Shown here: piece by piece, positions 51,059 through 63,000 of the stretch
How positions within the stretch are numbered: position 1 is the first letter of the stretch
How the letters are laid out: each line of letters starts with the position of its first letter
Assembly (NCBI GenBank): GCA_049324575.1
Contig: JBMONI010000004.1
Span: forward strand, 1 to 64,000
Direction of reading: 5' to 3'
Length of the DNA: 64,000 bases
Source of the DNA: JBMONI01 sp049324575
GTDB taxonomy: Bacteria; Omnitrophota; Omnitrophia; Omnitrophales; Aquincolibacteriaceae
The notes under the pieces: generated by a model
Seen by the model: only the letters and a program-made list of their open reading frames with translations
Database searches by the model: none
Told to the model about the DNA's origin: nothing
Position numbers and translations under genes: made by a program

Positions 51059-54000
51059 CGGGCCCGGTTTCTTCTTTCCTTTCGGCTGTTGAGCCGGCAC
51101 TGAAGCCTTTTTCGCCTCCGTCGTTGAGGGCCGCTGCCCCGTAGCAGGCGCCACCGAACTCTGGGGTTGGGCTGGCAACTGTCCTTGTAGCGCCTCCGAA
51201 GATTTCGGGGATCCAGTTGCCGTGGCTGGCGGTATTTGCGACTTTTTATCTTCTTTATCTTCTTTATCTTCTTTCGGGAAATCCCTCTTGTCTTTTTGAT
51301 ACGTCAAGTAAAACGCCACCAGATTCCCCGTCTGGGCAAGCACAAGGAAGATCAACGCAACCAACGGGATCCAATGATGCGCAGAAACAACATAAAGTAT
51401 CCCCGCGGCGAAGATTGGCAACCCAAAGGCGACCCCAGACGCCGCGACACCCAGCCCGATCCCTAAGGCCTTAAGCGCTTTTTGCCAGAAGCTGATCCTG
51501 GCCAAAACACCTTTTAATTGTTCCCGATCATTCACATATTCGAACAGATTAGGCTCGAAATGATCCATAAATTCGGACGTTTTATTTTTTGAACTGAAGG
51601 AATCGCGGATCTCAAAAAATATTTCCAGGAATTTGGTCGTCGCATGCAACACACGCCCCGCCATGCTGGTCAGGATCAGGCCGGAAACGAATAACGCAAA
51701 AATATTTCCGAAGCTTCGTCCGACCTCTCCGGCAATGCCGGGAAGGGCCCATTGCTGCATGATCCCCAGCGCATAGACAGACCCCGAGATCAACGCCGCC
51801 CCGATCAGGAAAAAGCCGATCGCGCTTCCCAAATGCAGCCACCCGGTCTGGATCCGATGCAAGGATACCCTTGCAATATCGATCTCCTTCGGCTTTTTCG
51901 GCTTAATGATCTGCTCCTGCCGGTATTGGCTGAAATCATGTTTGACGCTCTCCCAATAAGACACCCAAAAACTCGCTTTCCTGGTGATCGGACCAATCCG
52001 GAAATTGCGGAACTTATTCCACCACTTTACGGCAGGGGCTCCAAGATTTTGCCAAAAATGCGGATAACGCGGCTCCTGGATGGAGCTCGCCTTACGTTCG
52101 AAGGAGGTCCATAAATACATGAAACCGGTCAAGAGCGCTGTCCCTACCGCCGTGATCAATAGAATACCGCCCAAAGTCGCCACGATCGCCATGCCCGCAG
52201 AGAGACCGAAGATCGAATGGAAAAGCACGAAAATCACAGGCGCCGAAAGGATGGCGGAGCCTCCCACCAGAATCGCCAAGGCGGTTGCGAAATTTTTGAT
52301 GCTGAATGGACGGACCGGAGATCCTTGAAGCTTTCGCATAAGCTCGAAATACGGAAGACTGGCTTTGTCGATCGCCTTCCTCTCCCCCGTTCCCAGCGCC
52401 GTTTCATAGGCCGCTACCATTCCCTTCATCGCCGTCACACGCGCTTCGACCATGGCCGCTTCGGAGGCTTCTCTTTCCGGCAATTCTTTCTTGGCCAGGG
52501 CCGCCATTGCCTCGAGGGTCTTGGCCTTGGAGAGGTCGATCCTCGAATGGATGTCCCAATCCCGCGGTTTCGCCGAAAACCACATCATCATAGGTCCAAA
52601 ACTCCAACTCCCGATCAAAAGGATCATCCAGTTGATCACCTCCACCTGCGGCGACAAGAGCAGGATCGAAAGGATCGTGCCAAGCGCCATCCAGTACGAA
52701 GGGGTCATTAGATGGAAAGACGCTTTCAAGGTCAGGAACGAGGTATTTCCGCCCACCGCGGTCATGATCCCCCAGGGAGACGGCTCCGGACGGATCTTGA
52801 CGAAAGAGGCAACGCTTTTGATCAGCATAGAGCCAAAGGTAAATCCGGCCCAGAGCATGAATAGCCATTGGGACACGACGGGATGACTTGTGAGAAACGC
52901 TGTTAAAGGGGCCCATCCTAATTGCTGAAGCCCAGGCAGTATCACCGCCCACAAATGCGCCAAAGCGGGAGTGAAGAGGATAAGACCCAAAGCCGCGAGA
53001 TAAGCCGTAATCGCCACGGTCAAAGCCAACCAACCGACCGCAACAAAGCGATTCGACAGCCGATGCAACGTCATTATCGCTAAAACGACCGCAATGCCTA
53101 TGGAAATCATGAAAATATAGGGCGCATAGGCTCCGCTGATCCAAAGGACCGAAACAAGGATGGGCGCAACCGCAATAACAACTCCGAGCAACCCTTTCCC
53201 GATCTGGCCTTTGTCGGCGAGCGTATCGCGAATCGTGGTTTTCCAAGAGGGTTTCGTCGCATCGAGTGGATGAATACCTTCCGCCCAGTTATGCAGAAAG
53301 TTATTCACCGCCAATTTGGCCTCGATCACGAAGTTGTTCAAATACAACTGGTCCATGAAAAACTGCGCGATCTTGTCCCGCAGCGAAATGGACGGAATGG
53401 TCCCCGAGAACGCCCGGTAAATAAAGAAGATCACGAATGAGAACACCGCCACCACGGCTCCTACCGGTTTCCAGAAAGGAGGGATCGCCAGTCCCAACAA
53501 AAGCGCGAAGACGACCCCATACGCCGCCATAGGAATGACATGATGCGGAAGGTCCGATTTTAAAGCGGCCCACAGATGGTTCAGGAATTTGGTTTGGGCT
53601 CTGGCTTCTTCGATCTCCTCATCCAACGCTTCGATCTCCTCATCCAACGACAGACGAACTTCCGCCCGTTCAGACGGTTCCGCGGTTTCTGCGTCTTCGG
53701 CCCCGCCCCGCTTTTCACGCGCCTCCTCCATGGCTTTTTTTCGGGCAAGTAATTTTTGATATTTTTCCTCCGCCTTGATCTGCCGGTAACGAGCGTTTTT
53801 CAACAAAATAACCACGAGAAGGACTGCGACGATCACGATCGCTGTCCCGATAGGATCGACGGGGATACCAAAATACTGAACGATCAGTTCCGCGATCGAA
53901 CGGTTCGTGAACGACATCAGGGACGGAAGATCCGCGAGCCTCGCATGAATACCCAAGGACCCGACCCCGATAAAACCGTTGACAAGGAATGCGAAGAACA

Positions 54001-57000
54001 ACAGGCTCGATAGATACATTTTCAGCCCCAAGGCGATATTGTTGCGGTCCGTCGAGCTTCCCCCCGGTCCCAACAAAACCATCACATACCAGGGCAAGGT
54101 CCCGCGGAACCAACGCTGGGAAGCGCGTGCCACCATTTCTTGAAGGCTTTTGACGACCTGCTCGATAACGATCGCTGTGCGGACCACCAGCGATCCGCTC
54201 TGGAACCCTTCTTCATAGTCGTGGGACAGCTGATTGAAAAACAAGGTCGCAAAAGCACCCCCATAATGCCGCATCTCATACGCCCCCAAGATCCCGCCGC
54301 CAAAAACGTAGCCCATAAAGGCCCCGAGTCCGGCTCCCAACAATAAAGAGCTTCCGCCGACCGCTACGATCAACAGCATACCCAAGCTGGACCCGAAAAG
54401 CGCTCCGAGGATCGAGCCTTGAAGGAAAGCCGCTTTCACCTTTTGATATTCATGCTTGTACCCATGCAACCATCCATGGAGATCCACGATGAATTTCCCC
54501 GACGGGTCCGTTTGGGCGCTCGAGATCACCCATTTTGCATTGGCGAAAAACTCACCGATGATACCGGCCTTGTGGACCTGATCGGCAAACAGTGTCCGTA
54601 AGTGATCGCTCATATAATAGACCGGCTGGCCAAGCGCATATCCCGGCCGCCGCAGCATTTCATGCAAAGACTTTTGGATCGAAAAGACCGCTTCATTCAT
54701 CTCGATCATCAGCTCCCCGACCGATCCGATCTGCGCATCGGTGATCTCGAACTCATCCCTGCGACTGCGCAGTTCCCTCTGGATCGCATTCTGCAGATCA
54801 CTCATCGACATCCGATCGGGATTCTGGATCTGCAGGTATTTCGTCGCGAACCAGTCCAGAGCCTTACGCCATTCCATGCCGATCTGGTTCTTTTCATCCA
54901 TGGTGAACGCGTATTTGAGGCGGTTTGGATCATCCGTATCCAGCGCCACCTGTTTTTCATACTCGAATCTCAAGACCAGTGAATCGATCACAGCCAATCG
55001 CTGCCGCGCCGCGGCATCCTTAGGATCTTTCGTCGCCGCTTCTTGGGCTTTCTGCTTTAATTTATTAAAAGCTTGCTGATAGCGGTACGCATAAACATCC
55101 TGCACCTCGGGAATGGAAATGTCCGTGCCTGTTCCGTTCAAATAGCGCTCGGCTTTTTTCGGATTTCCCGCGATAAAAATATTCCGTCGATCTCTGAATT
55201 CGGCATCGGTCATCCGGTGTTCTGCTTCAACTCCGGGATTATCCACATGGACCCACCCGAGCTCGGCCAAATTGGCGAAAACGACATCCAACCTTGCGTT
55301 TGTCGCGACCGATGCAGGAGAAAGCTCGATCCCGCGCGCGAATAAAAGATCAAGTTTGTCCGGAACGTTTGCCTCTTCTTGGGCCTTCTTCAGCGCTTTT
55401 TGGGCTTTCTTCAGCGCATCTTGGGCCTTCGCCAACTCTTCTTGGGATGCCGTCGCCGCTTCTTGGGCACTCGGCGCTTCTTGAGCCTTCCCCAGCGCTT
55501 CTTCGGCCTTCTTCAGCGCTTCTTGGGCCTTCTTCAGCGTCTCTTGGGCCGCGGCTCGCATCCGAATCAGAAATGCCTCAAAGGTCTCTCCCGGGGATGC
55601 CTCTTGGGCATATTTTTCAAGATATTTCGTAACCGCCTTGCGCACCTCTTTATCCTGGACCATTAAGGTCGTACTTCCGGACTCGAATAAGGTCTTGAGG
55701 GCGACAAGGATGAACGCCGCGAACAAAACCGTCAAAGTGACACTCCACGCCAGGCTCGCTCCCAAAGCCATCAAAGCCCAATAGACCACAGGGCCAACGA
55801 AGAATGCCGTAATCCCCGCCAGGATCGGCATCGGAGGAAGCGATATCCCCATGAAACGCGTCTCACTGACGACGAGATTGCGTCCGACATATTTTTCGCT
55901 TTGGACCTCAGGGTATCTGGACCCGTCTCCCAAGAATCTCAATTGATCGACCATGGACCCGTATTTCTTGGAAATGTTTTTGATCGTTTTCAAAGCGCCA
56001 CGGTGGAAAAGATTGAATCGGGCGAACCTTCCCTTCTTGACTTCCGCCTGATTCGTCACTTCCACATCGATGATCTGATCCATCAAAAGAGCCGGGCCTT
56101 GGTAGCCAGTCTCATAGATCGCCAACGAGATATTACGGCCAGGATTCGCTTCACCGGTCGCCTGAATATTTGACATCACAGTCTTCCGGAAGGTATCCAT
56201 ATCCGGCAATCCCGTGATCACGGTCATGAGAACACGCTTATCGCGCGGCACACCCTGCACGTTGCTCGGCGGAGGGGCCCTGTCAGATCGTCTTTGCGCC
56301 GCCGCGGCTGTCTCTTGCAGGAATTGCTGACGATCCCCAGCAATAAACTTCTCGAACTCCTCCAATTCCCTCTTTTGATCTGCATCCAATTCCGGCGCAG
56401 GCGGTCCCAACACCGCCGACATTTTTTTCTCGGAAACCGTTTTGTCCAGAGGCACTTGCATAACCGTATGCGATAGAAAGCCGAAAAGCACCACATAAAA
56501 CGCGGCATACCACGGCGCGATCAAACTAAAATCAGGAATGATCATCCCCAGGAAGAAGACGACCCCCAACAATAAGGCGATGGTCCCGAAATAGAGCATA
56601 TTCCCAAGGTGAAGGGACATTTTCGCTTTGATGATACTTTCATCCGCGGAATGCTTGTAATGACGGATCCGCAGCCCATAATAGATCCAGGCGGTGACTG
56701 GCGCCCCTAGGGTCAAAAGCAATCCCAAAAGAGGCGCCGATGCATACAGCACGGTTCCATAATAGGACAGCGCATACAAACCGCCCATTCCCAGGATCCA
56801 CAGCGCGATCCCCTTGGGAGTGAATTTCTTGACCAAAGGCCGCCTCTCGCCGATTTGCCGGCTATATTCTTCGACATTTTTCGTAAACGCTTCGAGAGGA
56901 TCCAGCGCTGCGCGGATCTCGGAACGTTGCAGATGCGCTTTCAGTTGGGCAAGGGCCTGGGTTCTCGCAACACGCGTTAACTTAGGATCGGCGAGGCGAT

Positions 57001-60000
57001 CCAAGACCTCCTCGATCTGTGCGCGTTTCGATGCGATCTCTTCTGCCGTTCCGGAAAAACGCAGTTTACGCAACGCCCGCCTCAGATCCTCGATCGAGGT
57101 CGTTCGAACGGTCCCTTCACGATACCGACGGTGACGAGAGGTAAGCCAATGGATAATAAGGGAAAGAAGCGCCATGACGCCGGTAATGCCCAAGAAAATG
57201 CTCCCCACCGCCACATGGAATGCCCCCCGGTTCTCCTCCCCCTTGCCGTATTTATCGTATTCCCATGCCCGCCGCGCCAGATCGTGGCTTGCAAGAGGTT
57301 CCTCATGTTTGACCTCTTCGGGCCTTTGCACCTCCTGCGCGGTTTCCCCTTCTTCGTTTTTCACAGCTTGCGCAGGCGCTATCTTCAATCCCGTTGACAG
57401 AATCCGTTCGCGCAGCTTTTTCCGGAAGTTCTCGACCCCATCAAGCCATGGGTCGGCCTGCGCCGCCCCCTCCGCTTTCTTCGTCGTTTCCGCAGACGCC
57501 GATCTCCCGCCTTTCTCTTCCCTTACCGTCTCCCTAGGCGTCGTCAAATAGATGGTTTGCACCCACCGCATCGACTGTTGCCAGAGCCAGGTCTTCATGG
57601 AATTTTCCGAATCAATCTTCGTTTTTCGATAAGTTTCCTTTTGCATTTCCGGATCCGTTTTCAGATCCGGATTCTCGATCAACCCCGCTTCGTGCAAACC
57701 CAGATTACGGGTCTTGCTGATCAATTCAAGCACGGCATTGATCAATTTCTCATCAAAGGCCGCTCCGGCATTTCGTTGGACAAAACCGTGATCTTGATAT
57801 TGTTGAAGAATGAACTTGAGATCCGCAACGATCTGCCGGGCAACCGTCTTTTTCAGAGAGCGGTCTGTAATGGCCCAATAGAATTTTTCGAGGACCTTGG
57901 ACGGAAGCGCATCCTTGAAGCCCTCGCTCGCCAAAAGCTCATCGACAAAGCGCCTTGCCTTCCAGTCGACCCCGATCACTGCGCTGTCATCGTGTTGTTC
58001 CTGGGTTTCTTCTTCCGTAAAATTTTCGACAAAGTACCGAGTCACTGCGATCTCAAGTTCCCGCGCCCTTTCCAGGAGACTCTTCTCACCGGCCTCCGCC
58101 GAAAAACGCTGCCCTACGATCAAAGACGCGATCGCTGCGGGATCCAGCTTGATCTGAAAACTTCGACTCGCTTCGGCAACAAAATCATGGGTGTCCTGCA
58201 TGATCAAAAACAAGACCTCCCGGAATTCCGGAGTGTCCGTTTTGACTTGCGGATGTCTTTCTACAATGAACTGTATCAGGTCCTGAGGATCCCGGAAGGC
58301 GGAGCGATTCCAATACAAACGACGGCTCCACTTTAGGATAAAGTCGTTCAACGGCATTTTTTGGTCTTCGTCCGTCAGTTGCGGATCAAGCTCGCGGGTA
58401 AAAAGCCAATGCTTGAGATAGGTCTTCAAATTCTGATCGTCTTGCAGGAACTGGCCTTTTCGATAATCAGGTTTCCCTCCTGCAAGGACATTGCGAATAC
58501 CCTCCGTCGCCACACTGCCGACGATCGCCAGCTGTGCGAGCTCCCCGGCGGCCTTCGCAGGTTTTCCCTGATGCTGCTGATCCAGGCGTTCACGAATTGC
58601 AACCCAATAGTTGAACTCCTCGGAACCCGGGACCAAGATCCGGCCTAACTGCGGTCCTAACGCAAGAATCGTTCGCTGATCTTCGTTCGGTCCCAAGCTA
58701 CGAAAATATCGCCCTAAGAAATCCCCCAAAATACGAGCTTTGGCGGCGTCTTTTTCCTGGAGGAGGGCTTCTTCTTCTGCAGTAACCTGATCGGGCTCGG
58801 TCCGTTTTGCCTGAGCCGCTTTTAATTTCGGGGCAAATCCCTCGTCGATCTTTTGAAGTCTCGCATCCAGAGCGGCCCCATTCCGGCCCGGCATTCGATT
58901 GGTGATCCCCATCCTCATTCGGAATTCCGGGATATCCGCATCGGGGATGCCCAATGCCGTCAGCAGCGCCGAAAGACCGCCTCGGGAAGCGAGTACCCAG
59001 TCCGAAAGAAAATAGCCGGGTGCAAAAAATTGCTCGTTCAATTCCGCGAGGCTCAACGAGCGGCCCAAACTTTTGCGACTGTACTCGAGCATTTTTTTGC
59101 ATTGCGCGAAATAATTCTCATAGATCCTCTTGGGAAGACTCATTCGAACCAAAAAGTAGATATCGGCTGCGGTATAGGCGACCTCCGGGATGTGCTCGCT
59201 GATCAGGCGGCGGAGATCAGGAACAGACCGGATCGCCTGTTCAATCTCGTCGAAGGTCATGACCTCGCCCTGGGCGGTCCGAGAATCGGTCTGATCCAGC
59301 CACCAACTCGCCATCCCTTCCAGTTTATAAATACTGAAGAACTGTCGTGAGATACTGGAATGGTCCTCGCCGAAATCGACCCCGCGATCTTCCCGCAACT
59401 CTCGTCCGAAATCCTTTTCTGCCTTTTTCCCCGTGATCTCGCCAAGTTCCATATCCACCATGCTTTGCCCTTCGGCGAACATCAGGGCCAGAATATCCTT
59501 ATAGGTCGCGAACCATCCGCGGATATCCCCTCCATGGGTCTGGATCTTCTTTTGCACGTCGTTCAAAAATCCTTCCACGAATTTTGATTTGAATTTCGCG
59601 GTCGTTTTCTGCTCCCAATCCTGATAATTCTCCGGCGGCTTGCGATTGATATCGAGGTACTCCTGATGTTTCTGCATCAGGAACATCACCCGCTGCAATT
59701 CATAATGGTTCGTGATGCCATATTTTTCGCTTCCGATAGCAATCTCGATCTTCGGAACCGTCAAAGTCACATACATTTGCTGAAGTGCGTCATGGATCGC
59801 ATCAAAATCCGATTTTCCGTCAACGTGGAATAATTGGGCGACCGCGTCGAACATCTCGGACATTTCTTCGATCCTTTTGACCAAAACCTCCGGCTTCGCC
59901 GGATCAGTCACAAAGCCCGCATAGTAATCGATGATCCCCATCAGTTCGTAATAATGCGCAATCTTCTGATAATCCACCTTGGGCGTTTCGCCCGTCCATT

Positions 60001-63000
60001 CCCCGGCAAGATAATTCAGGTAAACGCGCATTTCAGGGAACATGGCCTGCATCTCCCCGCGATAATCCGCAGAGATCTGCAACTTGCCCAGAAAATCATT
60101 CAACGCATTGGAAGCCTCATTTCGGTCAAGCAAAAGCTTCATGATCTGCGGATAATTCTTCGCGATAGGACTATCCCAGCCGTGAAGCCCACATTGTTCG
60201 GCAAAGCTCAAAAGGAAGGACAATCTTGCCGGTTCCCGCCAATTCATGGTTTTGGCGTCCGAACCCGGCAAAAGGATCCCCAGCACCGCATGGACCGCCT
60301 TCTGGAAAGCGGGATCCTGGGTCTTCTCGAGAAGCTTCGTATAATCAGCAACATAAGCGTCGAATTTCTCTTCATTCTTTGGAGAATCTACGGTAATCAG
60401 ACTTTCAGGATCCGGATAGATGGGAGGGATCCGGACCCCACCTCTTCCCTCCGTTTCCTCTTTTATAAGATCGACCCCCATGCGCAATGCGGCCGCGCGG
60501 ATCGAAGAAAGTTTTTGCTTTTCCCGGCCCGAGACCATGAGAAGATTCTTCGCCAGGGTCAGTAAAATACCGTTATCGCGTCCGTCCGGCGATTTGATGT
60601 CAAGCCCGCCGAGAATAGTGCTCAACGGCTCTTTGATCCGTGCGGCCGTTCGCAAGATCAATTGAGCGATCTTGATCTTCTGCTCCGGGCTCAGGGATTC
60701 CCAATACTCCCGTTCCGAAGGATCGGCATTCGCCCAGCCCACGAACCCATCCACCGACATGGCAAGACTCAAAAGCAATCCCATATCATCCGGATCCGAA
60801 GATTTCAATTCCCCATACAAGCGCTCCGCCTCTCCACGCAGCTTCTCCGCGATCCCCATCCACTCGCTATATTTCTGCTGACGCTGCTGAATGGTCAGTT
60901 TTTTCCAGGCCTCTTTTTCCCCGACCCCTGCATAACGCCACGAATCGGCGTCCCCCGAAATAAAACGCGCCGCGGCGCTAAGCTCAGCCTGTGCGATCGT
61001 GCTGAACGGATCCCGCTTCGGCCGGGAAACTCCCAGCGCAAAAAGTCCGGCCTCGGCCGCCCAACCCACCGCCGCAAATCTGCCGAAGGTCGGGACCGAA
61101 CGTCCATCGGGCGTTTTGATCCAGAAAGCCGCTTCCGGCTCTGCCGATCGGGCACGCGCTTCATTGCTCCTCTGGACATCCGCCATAATACGGATATAGA
61201 CCCGGAATTCATCCCAATCGAGCCCCATCCGTTCCTTCTCTTCATAGGCCGACCGGATCGCGGCATGGTGTTTGGGGTCATAAACATCCAGGGCCTCATA
61301 CAATCCCTCTTGCAGCAGAATGGTCCTGATCGTCGGAGCCTGGCTCAGGAATTTTGCGGTCCGAAGAACGACCTCGCCTTGCTCATCCGCCGTTAGCGTA
61401 AGAATATCGGCAGCGCGGATCTCCTCGATCTTTTTCACCGGATGCAAGGCCATCTCTCGAAGGATCTTGCGCGCCTGTTCCATATCCTGTTCGATGGCAG
61501 CGGCATCTTGTCCTGCCTTTTTCGTCTGATCGAGTTTCTCCTGTACGGTGTGAAGCAGGTCCGAAATGATCCGGAATGGATCCGTGATCCCATACTTTGC
61601 TGCGAGGGTCTTCAGTTCCGGGGATCTTTCCAGGTTATATCGTTCGACCAGCAAATTCAGCATCTCGTATTGGATCGACGCCTTGGAATCTCCTTTGAAA
61701 TGGCTCGCCCTTAGCTCCTCCTCGAGATCCGATTTTTTGGCTTCGAGCGCGGCGATCTCCAGATTTGCTTTGCGCCCTTTTTCGCTCCACATAGCCCGCT
61801 CGGAAGGCGTTGCCTGTTCCAAACCGGCTTCCGCCTGCTGCAGAAGCGCCTTCGCCGTCCGCAGATCGGCCAGCAGGAAACGATACTCCTGGGCTCGCAG
61901 AATTCCCGCATAATTGAAACGATCCGCCGGATACAAAGGATCGTAAAGAACGGCTTTTTGAGCCATCAAAGCCGCCACCATATCAAGGAAGGTCGAATAG
62001 GCTTTAAGCCGCTGGGATTCATTCTCGTGAAAGAAGTGGAGGCCGTAGGACTCAAAAAGCGCCATCGTGAGCTCAGCGATATTTTTTTGCCGGTCGAGAT
62101 TCAGCGGCTGCCCTCCGTTTATTTTTTCCGCGATCGGCCTTAGCTGCTGCAGTTTCTTGTTCAGGTCGTCATAGCTGAGCGGCCGGAAGAACAAGCGCTC
62201 CCATACGTTATTCGCATTCTGCTTTACAAAAACGCGCATCAAGTGCGCGAAATATTCCGCGTCCGTTCCCCCGGGATGGATCTCACGCCATTTGGGATAG
62301 TTCATCTGATACTGCCATTCCGAAGCGTTCGCTCCGAAATTGAATTTTTTCAAGATCTCGAGATCCTCTTGAGTCGGCTGCATCGAATTCTTGCGCGTGT
62401 CGGGATTCATTTCCATCAGCGCATACTTCAAAAGGATCATCTCAACCGCCGCGGAATTCTCGAGTTCGCTCATCGGTGTAGCCGCAGGATCGAATCCAGG
62501 AACTGCATCCGGATTGTTCGCAAGGAAACGATAGGCATAGACAAGAACGAGGCCCAATTTGCGCATATCCACTTTCACATCCGTCGTTGAAGCCGTATCC
62601 ATGCGAAGGCCGGTATTTTCCCGATACGAAAGCAGGGTTTCCAGGAACGTCCCCAACGGCAATGACAGGTCATAATCCTTGGAGATGGCATCGATATAAG
62701 GAGAAATATCCGCATAAGCCGCTGCAAAAGGACTCCCCGGGCGGAGCAGGTAGTTCATATATTGGATCGCGACCAGCAGTTGGGCCTCCTTGATCTCGGT
62801 CGTCATCCCCAAAGACTCCAAAACACGCACTAGTACCGGCATCGTCAGAACGTCCATTTGGATATCCGGATCGCTTGGCTGGATCCCGATGACGATCGAT
62901 TTTCCGCCTTTGGGCGCCGTCACGGTGATCGGGGTCTCGTGAGGGGTCCGGATCGTAACTGCCCGAGTGATCTCTTCATCCGGTCTTCCCTCGATGCCCG

